Assembly: GCA_963663375.1 (NCBI GenBank)
Contig: OY760195.1
Location: 2,542,001 to 2,606,000 of the forward strand
Direction: 5' to 3'
Origin: JAYREN01 sp963663375
GTDB lineage: Bacteria > Acidobacteriota > Holophagae > Holophagales > Holophagaceae
Length of the DNA stretch: 64,000 nt
In this document: one piece after another, positions 32,734-40,698 of the stretch
Layout of the letters: each line of letters starts with the position of its first letter
Numbering within the stretch: position 1 is the stretch's first letter
The notes under the pieces: generated by a model
What the model was told of the DNA's origin: nothing
Database searches by the model: none
The model's input: the letters and a program-made list of their open reading frames with translations, nothing else
Program-made: the position numbers and the translations under genes

Positions 32734-33473
32734 GGCTGCGGACGCTGCTGGTGGACGACGAACCCCTGGCCCTGGAGCGGCTCCATGCCCTTTTGGAGGA
32801 GGATGCCGACCTTGAGATCGTCGGCAGTTCTTCCGATGGGCTGCAGGCGCTGGAGGCAATCCGCTCCTTGCAGCCCGATCTCCTCTTCCTGGATATCCAG
32901 ATGCCGGAGCTCGACGGGTTCGAGGTCTTGGAGGCCCTCGAATCCGCGGAGATGCCCCTCGTAGTCTTCGCCACGGCCTACGATCAGCACGCGATCCGCG
33001 CCTTCGAGGCCAGGGCCCTCGACTACCTTCTCAAGCCCTTCAGCGCCGAGCGCCTGCGGGAGACCGTGCGGCGGGCCAAGGAGATCCGCCGGGGCCAGGA
33101 GGCTCACGGGCGCCTCCACGGCCTCCTCCAGGACATGGAGACGCGCCGCAAGGATCGCTTCGTGGTGCGCCAGGGAGATCGGTTCCTGGTGATCCGCGCC
33201 AGTGAGGTCGACGCCATCGAGGCCGAGGCCAACTACATGTGGATCTACCGGGGCCGCGACGCTTTTCCCCTGCGGGCCACCCTGGCGACCCTCGAGAAGA
33301 GCCTGGACCCCAACCTCTTCGTGCGGGCCCACCGCTCCTGGATGCTCAATGTGAAGAAGGTCAGCGAATTCCTCCCGGCCACCAAGGGCGGGCTCTTGGC
33401 GGTGACCTCCAGCGGCATCCGTGTGCCCGTAAGCGCGGGCCACCGCAAGGACGTGGAGGCGCGGCTGGGGTAG
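32730..33473 (+). CDS. LytTR-family response regulator
   Basis: 247 residues. The receiver domain (~1-120) has the acidic pair VDDEP, the phospho-acceptor Asp in LLFLDIQMPELDG, and the conserved Thr/Ala and Lys in FATAYDQHA and YLLKPF. The LytTR DNA-binding domain (~140-245) contains the RASEVDAIEAEANYMWIY strand and LFVRAHRSWMLNVKKV. It is co-translated with the sensor kinase (four-base overlap). LytTR targets usually carry two spaced imperfect direct repeats; I did not locate a convincing pair here. Confidence 0.95.
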   Translation: MRLRTLLVDDEPLALERLHALLEEDADLEIVGSSSDGLQALEAIRSLQPDLLFLDIQMPELDGFEVLEALESAEMPLVVFATAYDQHAIRAFEARALDYLLKPFSAERLRETVRRAKEIRRGQEAHGRLHGLLQDMETRRKDRFVVRQGDRFLVIRASEVDAIEAEANYMWIYRGRDAFPLRATLATLEKSLDPNLFVRAHRSWMLNVKKVSEFLPATKGGLLAVTSSGIRVPVSAGHRKDVEARLG

Positions 33474-33658
33474 CGGGGCCCAGGGAAGCCGTCCAGCGGG
33501 CGCGCGAATTGGGAGCAATCGGCGTTTCGCCCTAGGTTCGTCGGCTAGGCGCATCCTTCGTGGCCTGAGCTTTTTGGGCGCGGTATACAGGGCGATGGGC
33601 CAGTGCTGCAGGCCTTCCCGCAAATGCGCGAAGAACCCAAAGAGAGGGCCGTGGGAGG

Positions 33659-34093
33659 CTACTCACCGATGATCTTAACGAGCACCCGCTTGTCGCGCCG
33701 CCCATCGAATTCGCCGTAGAAGATTTGCTCCCACGGCCCGAAATCCAGCCTGCCCTTGGTGACGGCCACGACCACTTCGCGGCCCATGAGTTGGCGCTTG
33801 TGGTGGGCGTCGCCGTTGTCTTCGCCGCTGCGGTTGTGCAGGTAGCCGCCCCGGGCGGGATCGCTGCCCGCGTCGAAGGGGGCGAGCTTCTCCAGCCAGC
33901 GCTTGTAGTCGGCGTGCAGGCCCGGTTCGTCATCGTTGATGAACACGCTGGCAGTGATGTGCATGGCGTTCACCAGGCACAGACCCTCCTGGATGCCGCT
34001 TTCGCGAAGGGTCGCTTCGACCTCTGGGGTGATGTTCACGAAGCCCATGCGCTCGGGCAGGTGCATCACCAGGACGTGGCGGTGGGATTTCAT
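33659..34093 (-). CDS. YjbQ/UPF0047 family protein (secondary thiamine-phosphate synthase activity)
   Basis: 144 residues of the YjbQ family: FVNITPEVEATLRESGIQEG, NAMHITASVFINDDEPGL with conserved His/Asp, and GREVVVAVTKGRLDFGPWEQIFYGEFDG with a C-terminal conserved block. Members show weak thiamine-phosphate-synthase activity and may bind metal through the conserved His residues. The start at 34093 opens MKSHRHVLVMHLPERMG. It lies 49 nt after the phosphatase gene on the same strand. thiG is 5 kb away on the other strand, so any shared role in thiamine supply is only suggestive. Confidence 0.9.
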   Translation of the reverse strand: MKSHRHVLVMHLPERMGFVNITPEVEATLRESGIQEGLCLVNAMHITASVFINDDEPGLHADYKRWLEKLAPFDAGSDPARGGYLHNRSGEDNGDAHHKRQLMGREVVVAVTKGRLDFGPWEQIFYGEFDGRRDKRVLVKIIGE

Positions 34094-34142
34094 AAGACCT
34101 CCGGGAAAAGATGGGGCCTGGGTCGAGAATGTCGAGTCTGCA

Positions 34143-34649
34143 TCATGACTTCCGCCAACGTGCGTAGGCGATCAGAAAAGCCTCCTGCCCGACGGACTCG
34201 ACGGCACCCGGCCGAGAATAGCGGACGGCCTGGATCGCCTCTGGGGCGCCCGTGCCCCGGGCGATCAGGCACGCGGCGGCCACGGTGCCGGTTCGGCCCA
34301 GACCCGCCCAGCAGTGGAGGAACACGGTATCACCCGCGCTCAGGGCCTCCAGGAGATCCTTCACTAGGGTGTCCATGTTCTCTGGGGACTCGGGGACGGA
34401 GCCATCGGGAATGGGGAAACGCCGTGCAGAGATGCCCGTGGCTTCCGCGCTGGAGAGCAGATCGCCGAGGCCCAGGGCTTCCAATTCATGAGCCTCCAGG
34501 AGGCAGACTAGGCGATCTACTCCGTGGTCCTGTCGCAGGCTATGGAGTTCCGCGTCGAGGTCGGTCAGGCCGGGTGCAGGGCCCATCAGCAGGCGACCCG
34601 GAAGACCGAGCGCCTCGGGTGCCAGCAGATCGACCGGGAAGCGAGTCAT
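34143..34649 (-). CDS. Dual-specificity / tyrosine phosphatase-like protein
   Basis: 168 residues. The catalytic P-loop is HCWAGLGRTG (Cys113, Arg119), matching H-C-x5-R of the Cys-dependent phosphatases, and a candidate general acid is Asp82 in FPIPDGSVP. The short length and the EAHELEALG region resemble the CDKN3-like/atypical dual-specificity branch. It starts one base after the stop of the SNF2 helicase gene, so the two are co-transcribed and probably co-regulated. Substrate unknown; with several Ser/Thr kinases in the window a phosphoprotein is possible. Confidence 0.9.
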   Translation of the reverse strand: MTRFPVDLLAPEALGLPGRLLMGPAPGLTDLDAELHSLRQDHGVDRLVCLLEAHELEALGLGDLLSSAEATGISARRFPIPDGSVPESPENMDTLVKDLLEALSAGDTVFLHCWAGLGRTGTVAAACLIARGTGAPEAIQAVRYSRPGAVESVGQEAFLIAYARWRKS

Positions 34650-34650
34650 C

Positions 34651-37600
34651 TCAGTTTTCCCGCAGCAGAGCCATCAGCGTCTCGGCGTCCAGGCTGGCGC
34701 TGGCGCTGCCTTCCAGCAGGCTGTCGGCGAGGCTGCGCTTGTGCTGATGGAGTTCGACGATCTTCTGCTCCACCGTGCCCTTGGCCACCAGACGGTAGAT
34801 GGTGACGGGGCGGGTCTGGCCGATGCGGTGGGCGCGGTCGCTGGCCTGGTCCTCCACGGCGGGGTTCCACCATGGGTCCAGGTGGATCACGTAGTCGGCG
34901 GCGGTGAGGTTCAGGCCCAGGCCCCCTGCCTTCAGGCTGATGAGGAAGACGTCGCCCTCGCCTCGCTGGAAGGCCGCCACCGCGGCCTCCCGGGCCTTCA
35001 CGGGGGTGGAGCCGTCCAGGTACTGGTAGGGCACCTTGGCCGCGTCCAGGCGGGCCCGCACCAGGCTCAGGTGATCCACGAACTGGCTGAAGACCAGAGC
35101 CCGATGGCGGTTCTCCCGCAGTTCGTCCAGCAGTTCCAGGAAGGCCTCCAGCTTGGAGCCGCCGATGCCGAGGCCCGGCTGCACCAGTTCTGGATGGCAG
35201 CAGGCCCGCCGCAGGCGCATGAGGGCGGCGAGCACCTGGAAGGCCTGTTCCTTGGGCTCGCCCCCCTCGAGGCTGGCGAGGCTCGAGCGCCGCAGGGCCT
35301 CGTAGAAGGCGATCTCGTCGGCGCTGCGCTCCACCTCCAGGGTGATCTCGGTGCGGGGCGGCAGCTCCTGGAGCACCTGGGCCTTGGTGCGCCGCAGCAG
35401 GAAGGGGCGCAGGAGGCGCTTGAGCCGCTGCACCACCTCGCCGTCCTGGTCCCGCTCGATGGGCGTCTGGAAGCGGGTGCGAAAGCTGTCGTGGGTACCC
35501 AACAGGCCGGGGTTGAGGAAGCGGAAGAGGTTCCAGAGTTCCAGCAGGTGGTTCTCGATGGGCGTGCCTGTGCAGACGATGCGGAAGGCCGCCTTCAGCG
35601 CCATGGCGGCCTGGCTGCGCTTGGTGAAGGCGTTCTTGATGGCCTGGGCCTCGTCCAGGATCACCGTGTTCCATTCCGGGGCCTCGAAGCGGGCCTGGTC
35701 CAGCTGCATCAGGCCGTAGGTGGCCACCACCACATCGTAGGGGCCGAGTTCCTTCAGCAGCGCCTCGCGGTCGCCCTCGCCGTACCGCTGCATCCGTAGG
35801 GTGGGCGCGAAGCGGGCGGCCTCCTGCATCCAGTTGGCGCAGACGCTGGTGGGCGCGATGACGAGGGAAGGGCCCTGCTCGGCGCGGCTCACCAGGAGTG
35901 CCAGGGCCTGGATGGTCTTGCCCAGGCCCATGTCGTCCGCCAGGCAGGCCCCCAGGCCCGCCGCCCCCAGCCGGGCCAGCCACTGGAAGCCTTCGAGCTG
36001 ATAGGCGCGCAGCTCCGCCTGGAAGGTGGCGGGCACCTCCGGGCGGCTGTTCAGGGCCTTGCGGATGCGGGCCTGGTATTCCTTCCACACGCGATCCGTC
36101 TGGAAGCCTCCCAGGTCGTCGCCCAGGTCCTCCAGGGCCAGGGTGGCCAGGGCGTGGAGGCGCGGGCCCTGCTTGCCCGCCCCCTCCACGAAGTGCCGCA
36201 GATCGATCATGCGCTTGCGGAAGGTCTGGGTGAGCGCCAGGAACTGCCCCTCGCCCAGGTCCACGAAGCGCCCGTGGCTGTGTTCCAGCAGCTCCAGCAG
36301 CTGCTGGAGCTCCACCACCCGGCCTTCATCGAGGCGCAGTTCGCCTTCCAGATGGAACCAGTCGCCCTTGGCCTTCAGCTTCAGGCTGAAGTTCGAGAGC
36401 TCGCCCAGGGCGGGAGTCTGGAAAGGCTGGCCCTTGGGCCACTGGATCTGGAGGCGCTCCCGCAGGGGCTCCAGCTCCAGCAGCAGCTCCAGGCAGTCCT
36501 CGGGATCCGGCAGCAGCCAGAGATCCTCGCTGTCCATTTCGCCCAAGGTGGGACAGGCCGCCAGGATCTCGGCCCGGAGTTGGTGCTCCCGTTCCAGGTC
36601 GCGGCGCACCAGCACGCGCTTGCCGTTCTGCTCCAGCACCAGGCTCGCGCCGCCGTGGCCCATGCGGAGTTGGGGGCCATCCTTCAGGGGGCGCACCAGG
36701 AGCTGCACCTTCAGGCCCTCGTTCTGGGGCAGCAGGATCAGGTGCGGGGCGGGATCGCCGGGAACGGTCTCCAGGCCCGCGTCTTCCGCGGCCCGCTCGT
36801 CCAGGCCCAGGTCCGAATACACCGACACCAGGGGCGCCACGGCCCCCAGGGTCTGCATAACCCGGTCCCGGGCGGCGGCGGGGAAGCGCAGGCCCTTGCC
36901 CACCACCGAACGGATGCGGCGATGGGCGTCTTCCACCGTGAACACCCGGATGCGGGTGAGGCCCTCGGGCTGGACCACCACGGCCCCCTCGTCGAATTCC
37001 GGCTCCAGGGCCAGCTCCAGGGTGCCCTTGCCCTCCTTGAGCCGCAGGCGGATCTGGCCCCGCACCACCTCCACGGGCCTGCCGGGTTCGGAATACACCT
37101 CCGCCCAGAGCACCGCCGGATGGCCGACGAGGGCGTTGACGGCCTTGGGCAGATGGAAGCGGTATTCGTTCCAGTGGGGATCCCGCTGGACGCAGGCCAC
37201 CACCGCCTTGTCCTGGGGGGTGAGGAATTCCAGGGTATTGGCGGATTCAAAGAGCTTGCGGGCCGAGATCTTCTTGCCCTTGAGCCAGCCCCCCTTGGCG
37301 TCCCGGCGCTGTTCCAGGGCCTCCAGTTCGGAGCTGCGCCCGCTCCACACCATCCGCCAGGCCATGCGCACGGGGCGCTCCGGGGCCTGGACCTTGGCGG
37401 CGGGCGCGGCGCCGCCCATGGCCGCCAGGGCCTCCAGGGCCCGCTCCCAGGCGGGAACGGGCTTCACCAGATCCGCCAGGGGCGCGGCATCCCCCGAGGC
37501 CATGGCCCGGGTCTCCCGCAGAAAGGCCCCGTACGGCCCCGTTCCCAGGGCTCGCGCGATGTCCCGCAGGTCGCTGGGGCGCGGCAGTTTGCCGGTCCAG

Positions 37601-38721
37601 TGCTGGATCAGGCAGGCGGTGAGGGGCACCAGGGGATGGGCCTCGGCCTCGGGATGGATGTAGGGGGTGATCCGCCGTTTGTCTTCCAGGCCGAAGACCG
37701 GCCCCAGGGCGCGGCGGAGATGGTAGGCCAGGGCGAAGCGGGGATCCCTGGGGCTGAGCTTGTCCAGGCGCCCCAGCCGCTCGTCCAGGGTGCGCAGATC
37801 GCCGGTGGTCCGGCGCCCGAAGAGGGCCAGGCAGTAGAAGTACTCCCCCAGGTCCGGCAGCAGGGGCAGGCGCTTCTTGGTGGCCTTGCGCAGGGCGGTC
37901 AGGGCCGCCTCAAAGGCCGGGGGCGCCTCCTGGGCCCTGCCCTCCAGCAGGGCAGCGAGGCCCTTGAGCATGGGCAGCAGCACGGGCACCTTGGCCTCGG
38001 GCACCGCCTGCAGCCGTGCCTGGGCCTCCGGGAGGCGGCCCTCCAGCAGCAGCACCTGGCCCTGGAGCACCGCCAGGGTGCCGGCCGTGGGGGGCGCCGC
38101 CAGGAGCCAGGCCCGGAAATCCCCATGGTCCCGGCGGTGCAGCAGCTCGTCCTGGAGCAGGGCGTGGGCGGCCTCCACCTTGAGGGCCGGGGGCAGGGCG
38201 TCCATGAGTTCCGCCTCGAAGGGATCCCCCGCCAGCACCGCGAGAATGTCCCGGTCGAAGTCCCGCTTGCTCTGCTCGGCGTGGGCCTGACGGATGGCCA
38301 GGAGGCCCTGGAGATCCTGGGCCAGGAAGGCGGCCCGGCCATCGCTCAGCAGCCGCAGCAGGGGATCCCACTCCATCCGACCCATCTGGCCGGTATGGTC
38401 GAAGCCCTTGCGCAGGGCCGGGTAGCGCTTCTCCCGCCAGGCCCGGCGCCCGGCCAGTTCCTCCACCAGGGGCGCGCAGCGGAACAGGCCGGAGCGCCGG
38501 ATCACGAGGCCTTCGCCCAGGAGCTTCTCCGCCAGGGGCCCCACGCCGCCGATGCCGCCCGATCCCGCAAAGCCATGGTCGAGGCCGCTGCCCTTCAGGG
38601 TGGCGAAGATCACCTCGGGATGGGCCCCACGGCCGATGACCGCCAGGGCCTCCAGCACCCACCAGGCCGGGGATTCCAGGCGTTGCAGGCGGAGACGAAG
38701 ATCGGGAGGGCAGGCGGCCAT
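34651..38721 (-). CDS. SNF2-family DEAD/DEAH-box helicase/ATPase
   Basis: 1356 residues. The C-terminal third is a bacterial SNF2/RapA-like motor: motif I DDMGLGKTIQA (~residue 927), motif II DEAQ in ILDEAQAIKNAF, motif III CTGTPIENHLLELWNLF, motif V SLKAGGLGLNLTAADYVI and motif VI DRAHRIGQTRP. A helicase-associated domain lies ~555-870 (PEFDEGAVVVQPEGL, LPQNEGLKVQLLV). The first ~500 residues are Leu/Ala-rich helical repeats; the SWIM zinc finger common at the start of such proteins is not visible. Such proteins remodel DNA-protein complexes or recycle RNA polymerase. The gene is closely followed by a phosphatase gene (1-nt gap), an uncommon partner. Confidence 0.95.
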   Translation of the reverse strand: MAACPPDLRLRLQRLESPAWWVLEALAVIGRGAHPEVIFATLKGSGLDHGFAGSGGIGGVGPLAEKLLGEGLVIRRSGLFRCAPLVEELAGRRAWREKRYPALRKGFDHTGQMGRMEWDPLLRLLSDGRAAFLAQDLQGLLAIRQAHAEQSKRDFDRDILAVLAGDPFEAELMDALPPALKVEAAHALLQDELLHRRDHGDFRAWLLAAPPTAGTLAVLQGQVLLLEGRLPEAQARLQAVPEAKVPVLLPMLKGLAALLEGRAQEAPPAFEAALTALRKATKKRLPLLPDLGEYFYCLALFGRRTTGDLRTLDERLGRLDKLSPRDPRFALAYHLRRALGPVFGLEDKRRITPYIHPEAEAHPLVPLTACLIQHWTGKLPRPSDLRDIARALGTGPYGAFLRETRAMASGDAAPLADLVKPVPAWERALEALAAMGGAAPAAKVQAPERPVRMAWRMVWSGRSSELEALEQRRDAKGGWLKGKKISARKLFESANTLEFLTPQDKAVVACVQRDPHWNEYRFHLPKAVNALVGHPAVLWAEVYSEPGRPVEVVRGQIRLRLKEGKGTLELALEPEFDEGAVVVQPEGLTRIRVFTVEDAHRRIRSVVGKGLRFPAAARDRVMQTLGAVAPLVSVYSDLGLDERAAEDAGLETVPGDPAPHLILLPQNEGLKVQLLVRPLKDGPQLRMGHGGASLVLEQNGKRVLVRRDLEREHQLRAEILAACPTLGEMDSEDLWLLPDPEDCLELLLELEPLRERLQIQWPKGQPFQTPALGELSNFSLKLKAKGDWFHLEGELRLDEGRVVELQQLLELLEHSHGRFVDLGEGQFLALTQTFRKRMIDLRHFVEGAGKQGPRLHALATLALEDLGDDLGGFQTDRVWKEYQARIRKALNSRPEVPATFQAELRAYQLEGFQWLARLGAAGLGACLADDMGLGKTIQALALLVSRAEQGPSLVIAPTSVCANWMQEAARFAPTLRMQRYGEGDREALLKELGPYDVVVATYGLMQLDQARFEAPEWNTVILDEAQAIKNAFTKRSQAAMALKAAFRIVCTGTPIENHLLELWNLFRFLNPGLLGTHDSFRTRFQTPIERDQDGEVVQRLKRLLRPFLLRRTKAQVLQELPPRTEITLEVERSADEIAFYEALRRSSLASLEGGEPKEQAFQVLAALMRLRRACCHPELVQPGLGIGGSKLEAFLELLDELRENRHRALVFSQFVDHLSLVRARLDAAKVPYQYLDGSTPVKAREAAVAAFQRGEGDVFLISLKAGGLGLNLTAADYVIHLDPWWNPAVEDQASDRAHRIGQTRPVTIYRLVAKGTVEQKIVELHQHKRSLADSLLEGSASASLDAETLMALLREN

Positions 38722-38791
38722 CCTTCCAGCCTAGCGGCAGCGCCGCAGGCAGAGATGCCACAATGGAACTTCACGCACGGAAAGGGATGGC

Positions 38792-39568
38792 ATGCTCACG
38801 ATCGCCGGAAAGACCTTCACCAATCGCCTGGTCCTGGGCACGGGCAAGTACAAGGACTTCGCCACCATGAAGGCCTGTTACGAAGCCGCCCGCTCGGAGA
38901 TGGTGACCCTGGCGGTGCGGCGCTTCGATCTGGGGGCCAAGGGCGAGGAGAACATCCTCAACTGGATTCCCAAGCACATCCACCTGCTGCCCAATACGGC
39001 CGGATGTTTCACCCGCGAGGATACGCTGCGGGTGGCGCGCCTCGCCCGGGAGGCCCTGGACAATCCCTGGATCAAGGTGGAAGTGCTGGGGGACACCAAG
39101 AGCCTGTACCCCGATGGCGAGGAGACCCTCAAGGCCTGCGAGGAGCTGGTGAAAGAGGGCTTCATCGTGCTGCCCTACATCAACGCCGATCCCATCCTGG
39201 CCAAGAAGCTCTGCGACCTGGGCGTGCACGCCATCATGCCCCTGGGCAGTGCCATCGGCTCCGGCCTGGGCGTGCAGAACCCCTACGTGCTGCTGCTCAT
39301 CAAGGAACTCTGCGATAGCTACAAGCTGCCGATGATCGTGGATGCGGGCGTGGGCACCGCCAGTGATGCCGCCGTGGCCATGGAGCTGGGCGCAGACGCC
39401 GTGCTGCTCAACACCGCCGTGGCCGAGGCGGGTGAGCCCACCAAGATGGCCGAGGCCATGGATCTCGCCGTGCGCGCCGGGCGCCTCGCCTTCGAGAGCG
39501 GCCGCATGGCGCGAAGGCTCTACGCCAGCGCCTCAAGCCCCATGACGGGGATCGTGGGAAGGAACTGA
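38792..39568 (+). CDS. thiG: Thiazole synthase
   Basis: 258 residues of the ThiG TIM barrel that makes the thiazole phosphate of thiamine from 1-deoxy-D-xylulose 5-phosphate, dehydroglycine and the ThiS thiocarboxylate. Family blocks: NRLVLGTGKYKDF, NTAGCFTREDTLRVARLARE, the Schiff-base Lys95 in WIKVEVLGD, MPLGSAIGSGLGVQNPYV and DAGVGTASDAAVAMELGAD. The gene stands alone: no thiS, thiF, thiH/thiO or thiC adjoins it. The 70-nt upstream gap is too short for a thiamine-pyrophosphate riboswitch and I see none. Convergent-divergent neighbours (helicase, unknown protein) are unrelated. Confidence 0.96.
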   Translation: MLTIAGKTFTNRLVLGTGKYKDFATMKACYEAARSEMVTLAVRRFDLGAKGEENILNWIPKHIHLLPNTAGCFTREDTLRVARLAREALDNPWIKVEVLGDTKSLYPDGEETLKACEELVKEGFIVLPYINADPILAKKLCDLGVHAIMPLGSAIGSGLGVQNPYVLLLIKELCDSYKLPMIVDAGVGTASDAAVAMELGADAVLLNTAVAEAGEPTKMAEAMDLAVRAGRLAFESGRMARRLYASASSPMTGIVGRN

Positions 39569-39609
39569 AAAACGCTGAAACCCGCGGGAAGGCGGGAGAT
39601 GATGGAGGC

Positions 39610-40644
39610 ATGAGCCTGCTCCTTTCCCGCCTCCTCTGTGTCATGTGTCTCGCGCTTCCCCTCTGGGCGGGCGACGGCCGCTTCTGGACCCGCTCGGAGG
39701 GACGCCTGCGCATCCCGCCGTCGGGGCCCATGCAGATCACCTTCGGCGAAGGCTTCAAGCTCTCCTTGAAGGACTCGGACCGCGAGGTGACGCTGCAAGT
39801 CAAGGGCCCGGATGGCCGTACCCAGAGCCTCCGGAGCGCCGTGGCCTATCCGGGTGGCGGCATGGGTGAATTCTGCGTCCGGGAGCGGGAGGGCGAAGGG
39901 GAGGACGGCGATCCCTCGGTCTGGCTGAACGCCCTCGAGGAGAGCGGCGGCGGCATCATTCCCGTGGGCCACGCCCGGATCGGGGCCTGGCAGTTCTGGG
40001 ATCTCCAGTGGGACGTGCATGGCTGCGGCATCGCAGGGCTCTTCCGCTCCGAGGTGATCATCGGCCGCCACGGGCCCAGCGGGGCTTGGGTGGCCCGCGC
40101 CGGGTTCGGGACGGGGCTGGCCGAAAAGCCGACTGCCGGTGAGGGCGAACCCCTCTTCCGCTTCACCCCGGCGGAGCGCACTGCCAACAACTGCTGGGTG
40201 CAGGAAGCGTGGCGCTTCGTCCTGCGCAATGGCCGCGCGGAGGTGGTCGTCGAGGCGCCGCGTTTCCTCTGGTACGGCGGCCGCACCCTCGCCGATACGC
40301 CCGTGGCGGCCCGTCACTGGGCCCACCAGGAAGTAGCGTGGCATCTGGCTTCGGTGAGCAAGGAGGGCGGCGTGGCCCAGGCCTTCGCCGCCTCGCCGCG
40401 TTCGGCCTCGGAGTACGAGGGCATCATCCCGGCGCCGGGCCGGACTCTCTTTCAGTGGCGCCACCAGATTTTCATCGTGGGCAAGGACGGGCAGCGGCGC
40501 ACCGTCGACCGCCCTGCCGCCATCGCGCTGGCGAAGGCGGGCGGCTGGGACGTGGTGCTGGAGATGCAGAACGGTCGGCCCGTGGCCACCTGGCTGGTGG
40601 AACACGAGAAGGATTTCCCCCACAGCACGCCGCCGCGGCCCTGA
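39610..40644 (+). CDS. Secreted protein of unknown function
   Basis: 344 residues with a signal peptide (LLSRLLCVMCLALPLWAG). The mature part is beta-rich with many Trp/Gly (WQFWDLQWDVHGCGIAGLF, RFLWYGGRTL), three mature-region Cys and a C-terminal FIVGKDGQRRTVDRPAAIALAKAGGWDV. I recognise no domain. The start at 39610 follows GGAGG at very short distance, so an earlier-binding GGGAG at 39594-39598 may be used. It is 41 nt after thiG and 54 nt before the antiporter gene on the same strand. Confidence 0.75.
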   Translation: MSLLLSRLLCVMCLALPLWAGDGRFWTRSEGRLRIPPSGPMQITFGEGFKLSLKDSDREVTLQVKGPDGRTQSLRSAVAYPGGGMGEFCVREREGEGEDGDPSVWLNALEESGGGIIPVGHARIGAWQFWDLQWDVHGCGIAGLFRSEVIIGRHGPSGAWVARAGFGTGLAEKPTAGEGEPLFRFTPAERTANNCWVQEAWRFVLRNGRAEVVVEAPRFLWYGGRTLADTPVAARHWAHQEVAWHLASVSKEGGVAQAFAASPRSASEYEGIIPAPGRTLFQWRHQIFIVGKDGQRRTVDRPAAIALAKAGGWDVVLEMQNGRPVATWLVEHEKDFPHSTPPRP

Positions 40645-40698
40645 GCTGGAGTCGAAGGAAGGGGTGCGCCGCCGGGCAAGCCCTGCTTGAATGGCTCC

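Noticed and set aside
38722..38791. TPP riboswitch upstream of thiG
   Set aside because: The gap is only 70 nt and shows no CUGAGA-type conserved core.
36154..39318. 1054-residue open frame antisense to the SNF2 helicase gene and running into thiG
   Set aside because: Covers two clear genes; composition typical of a complementary-strand artefact.
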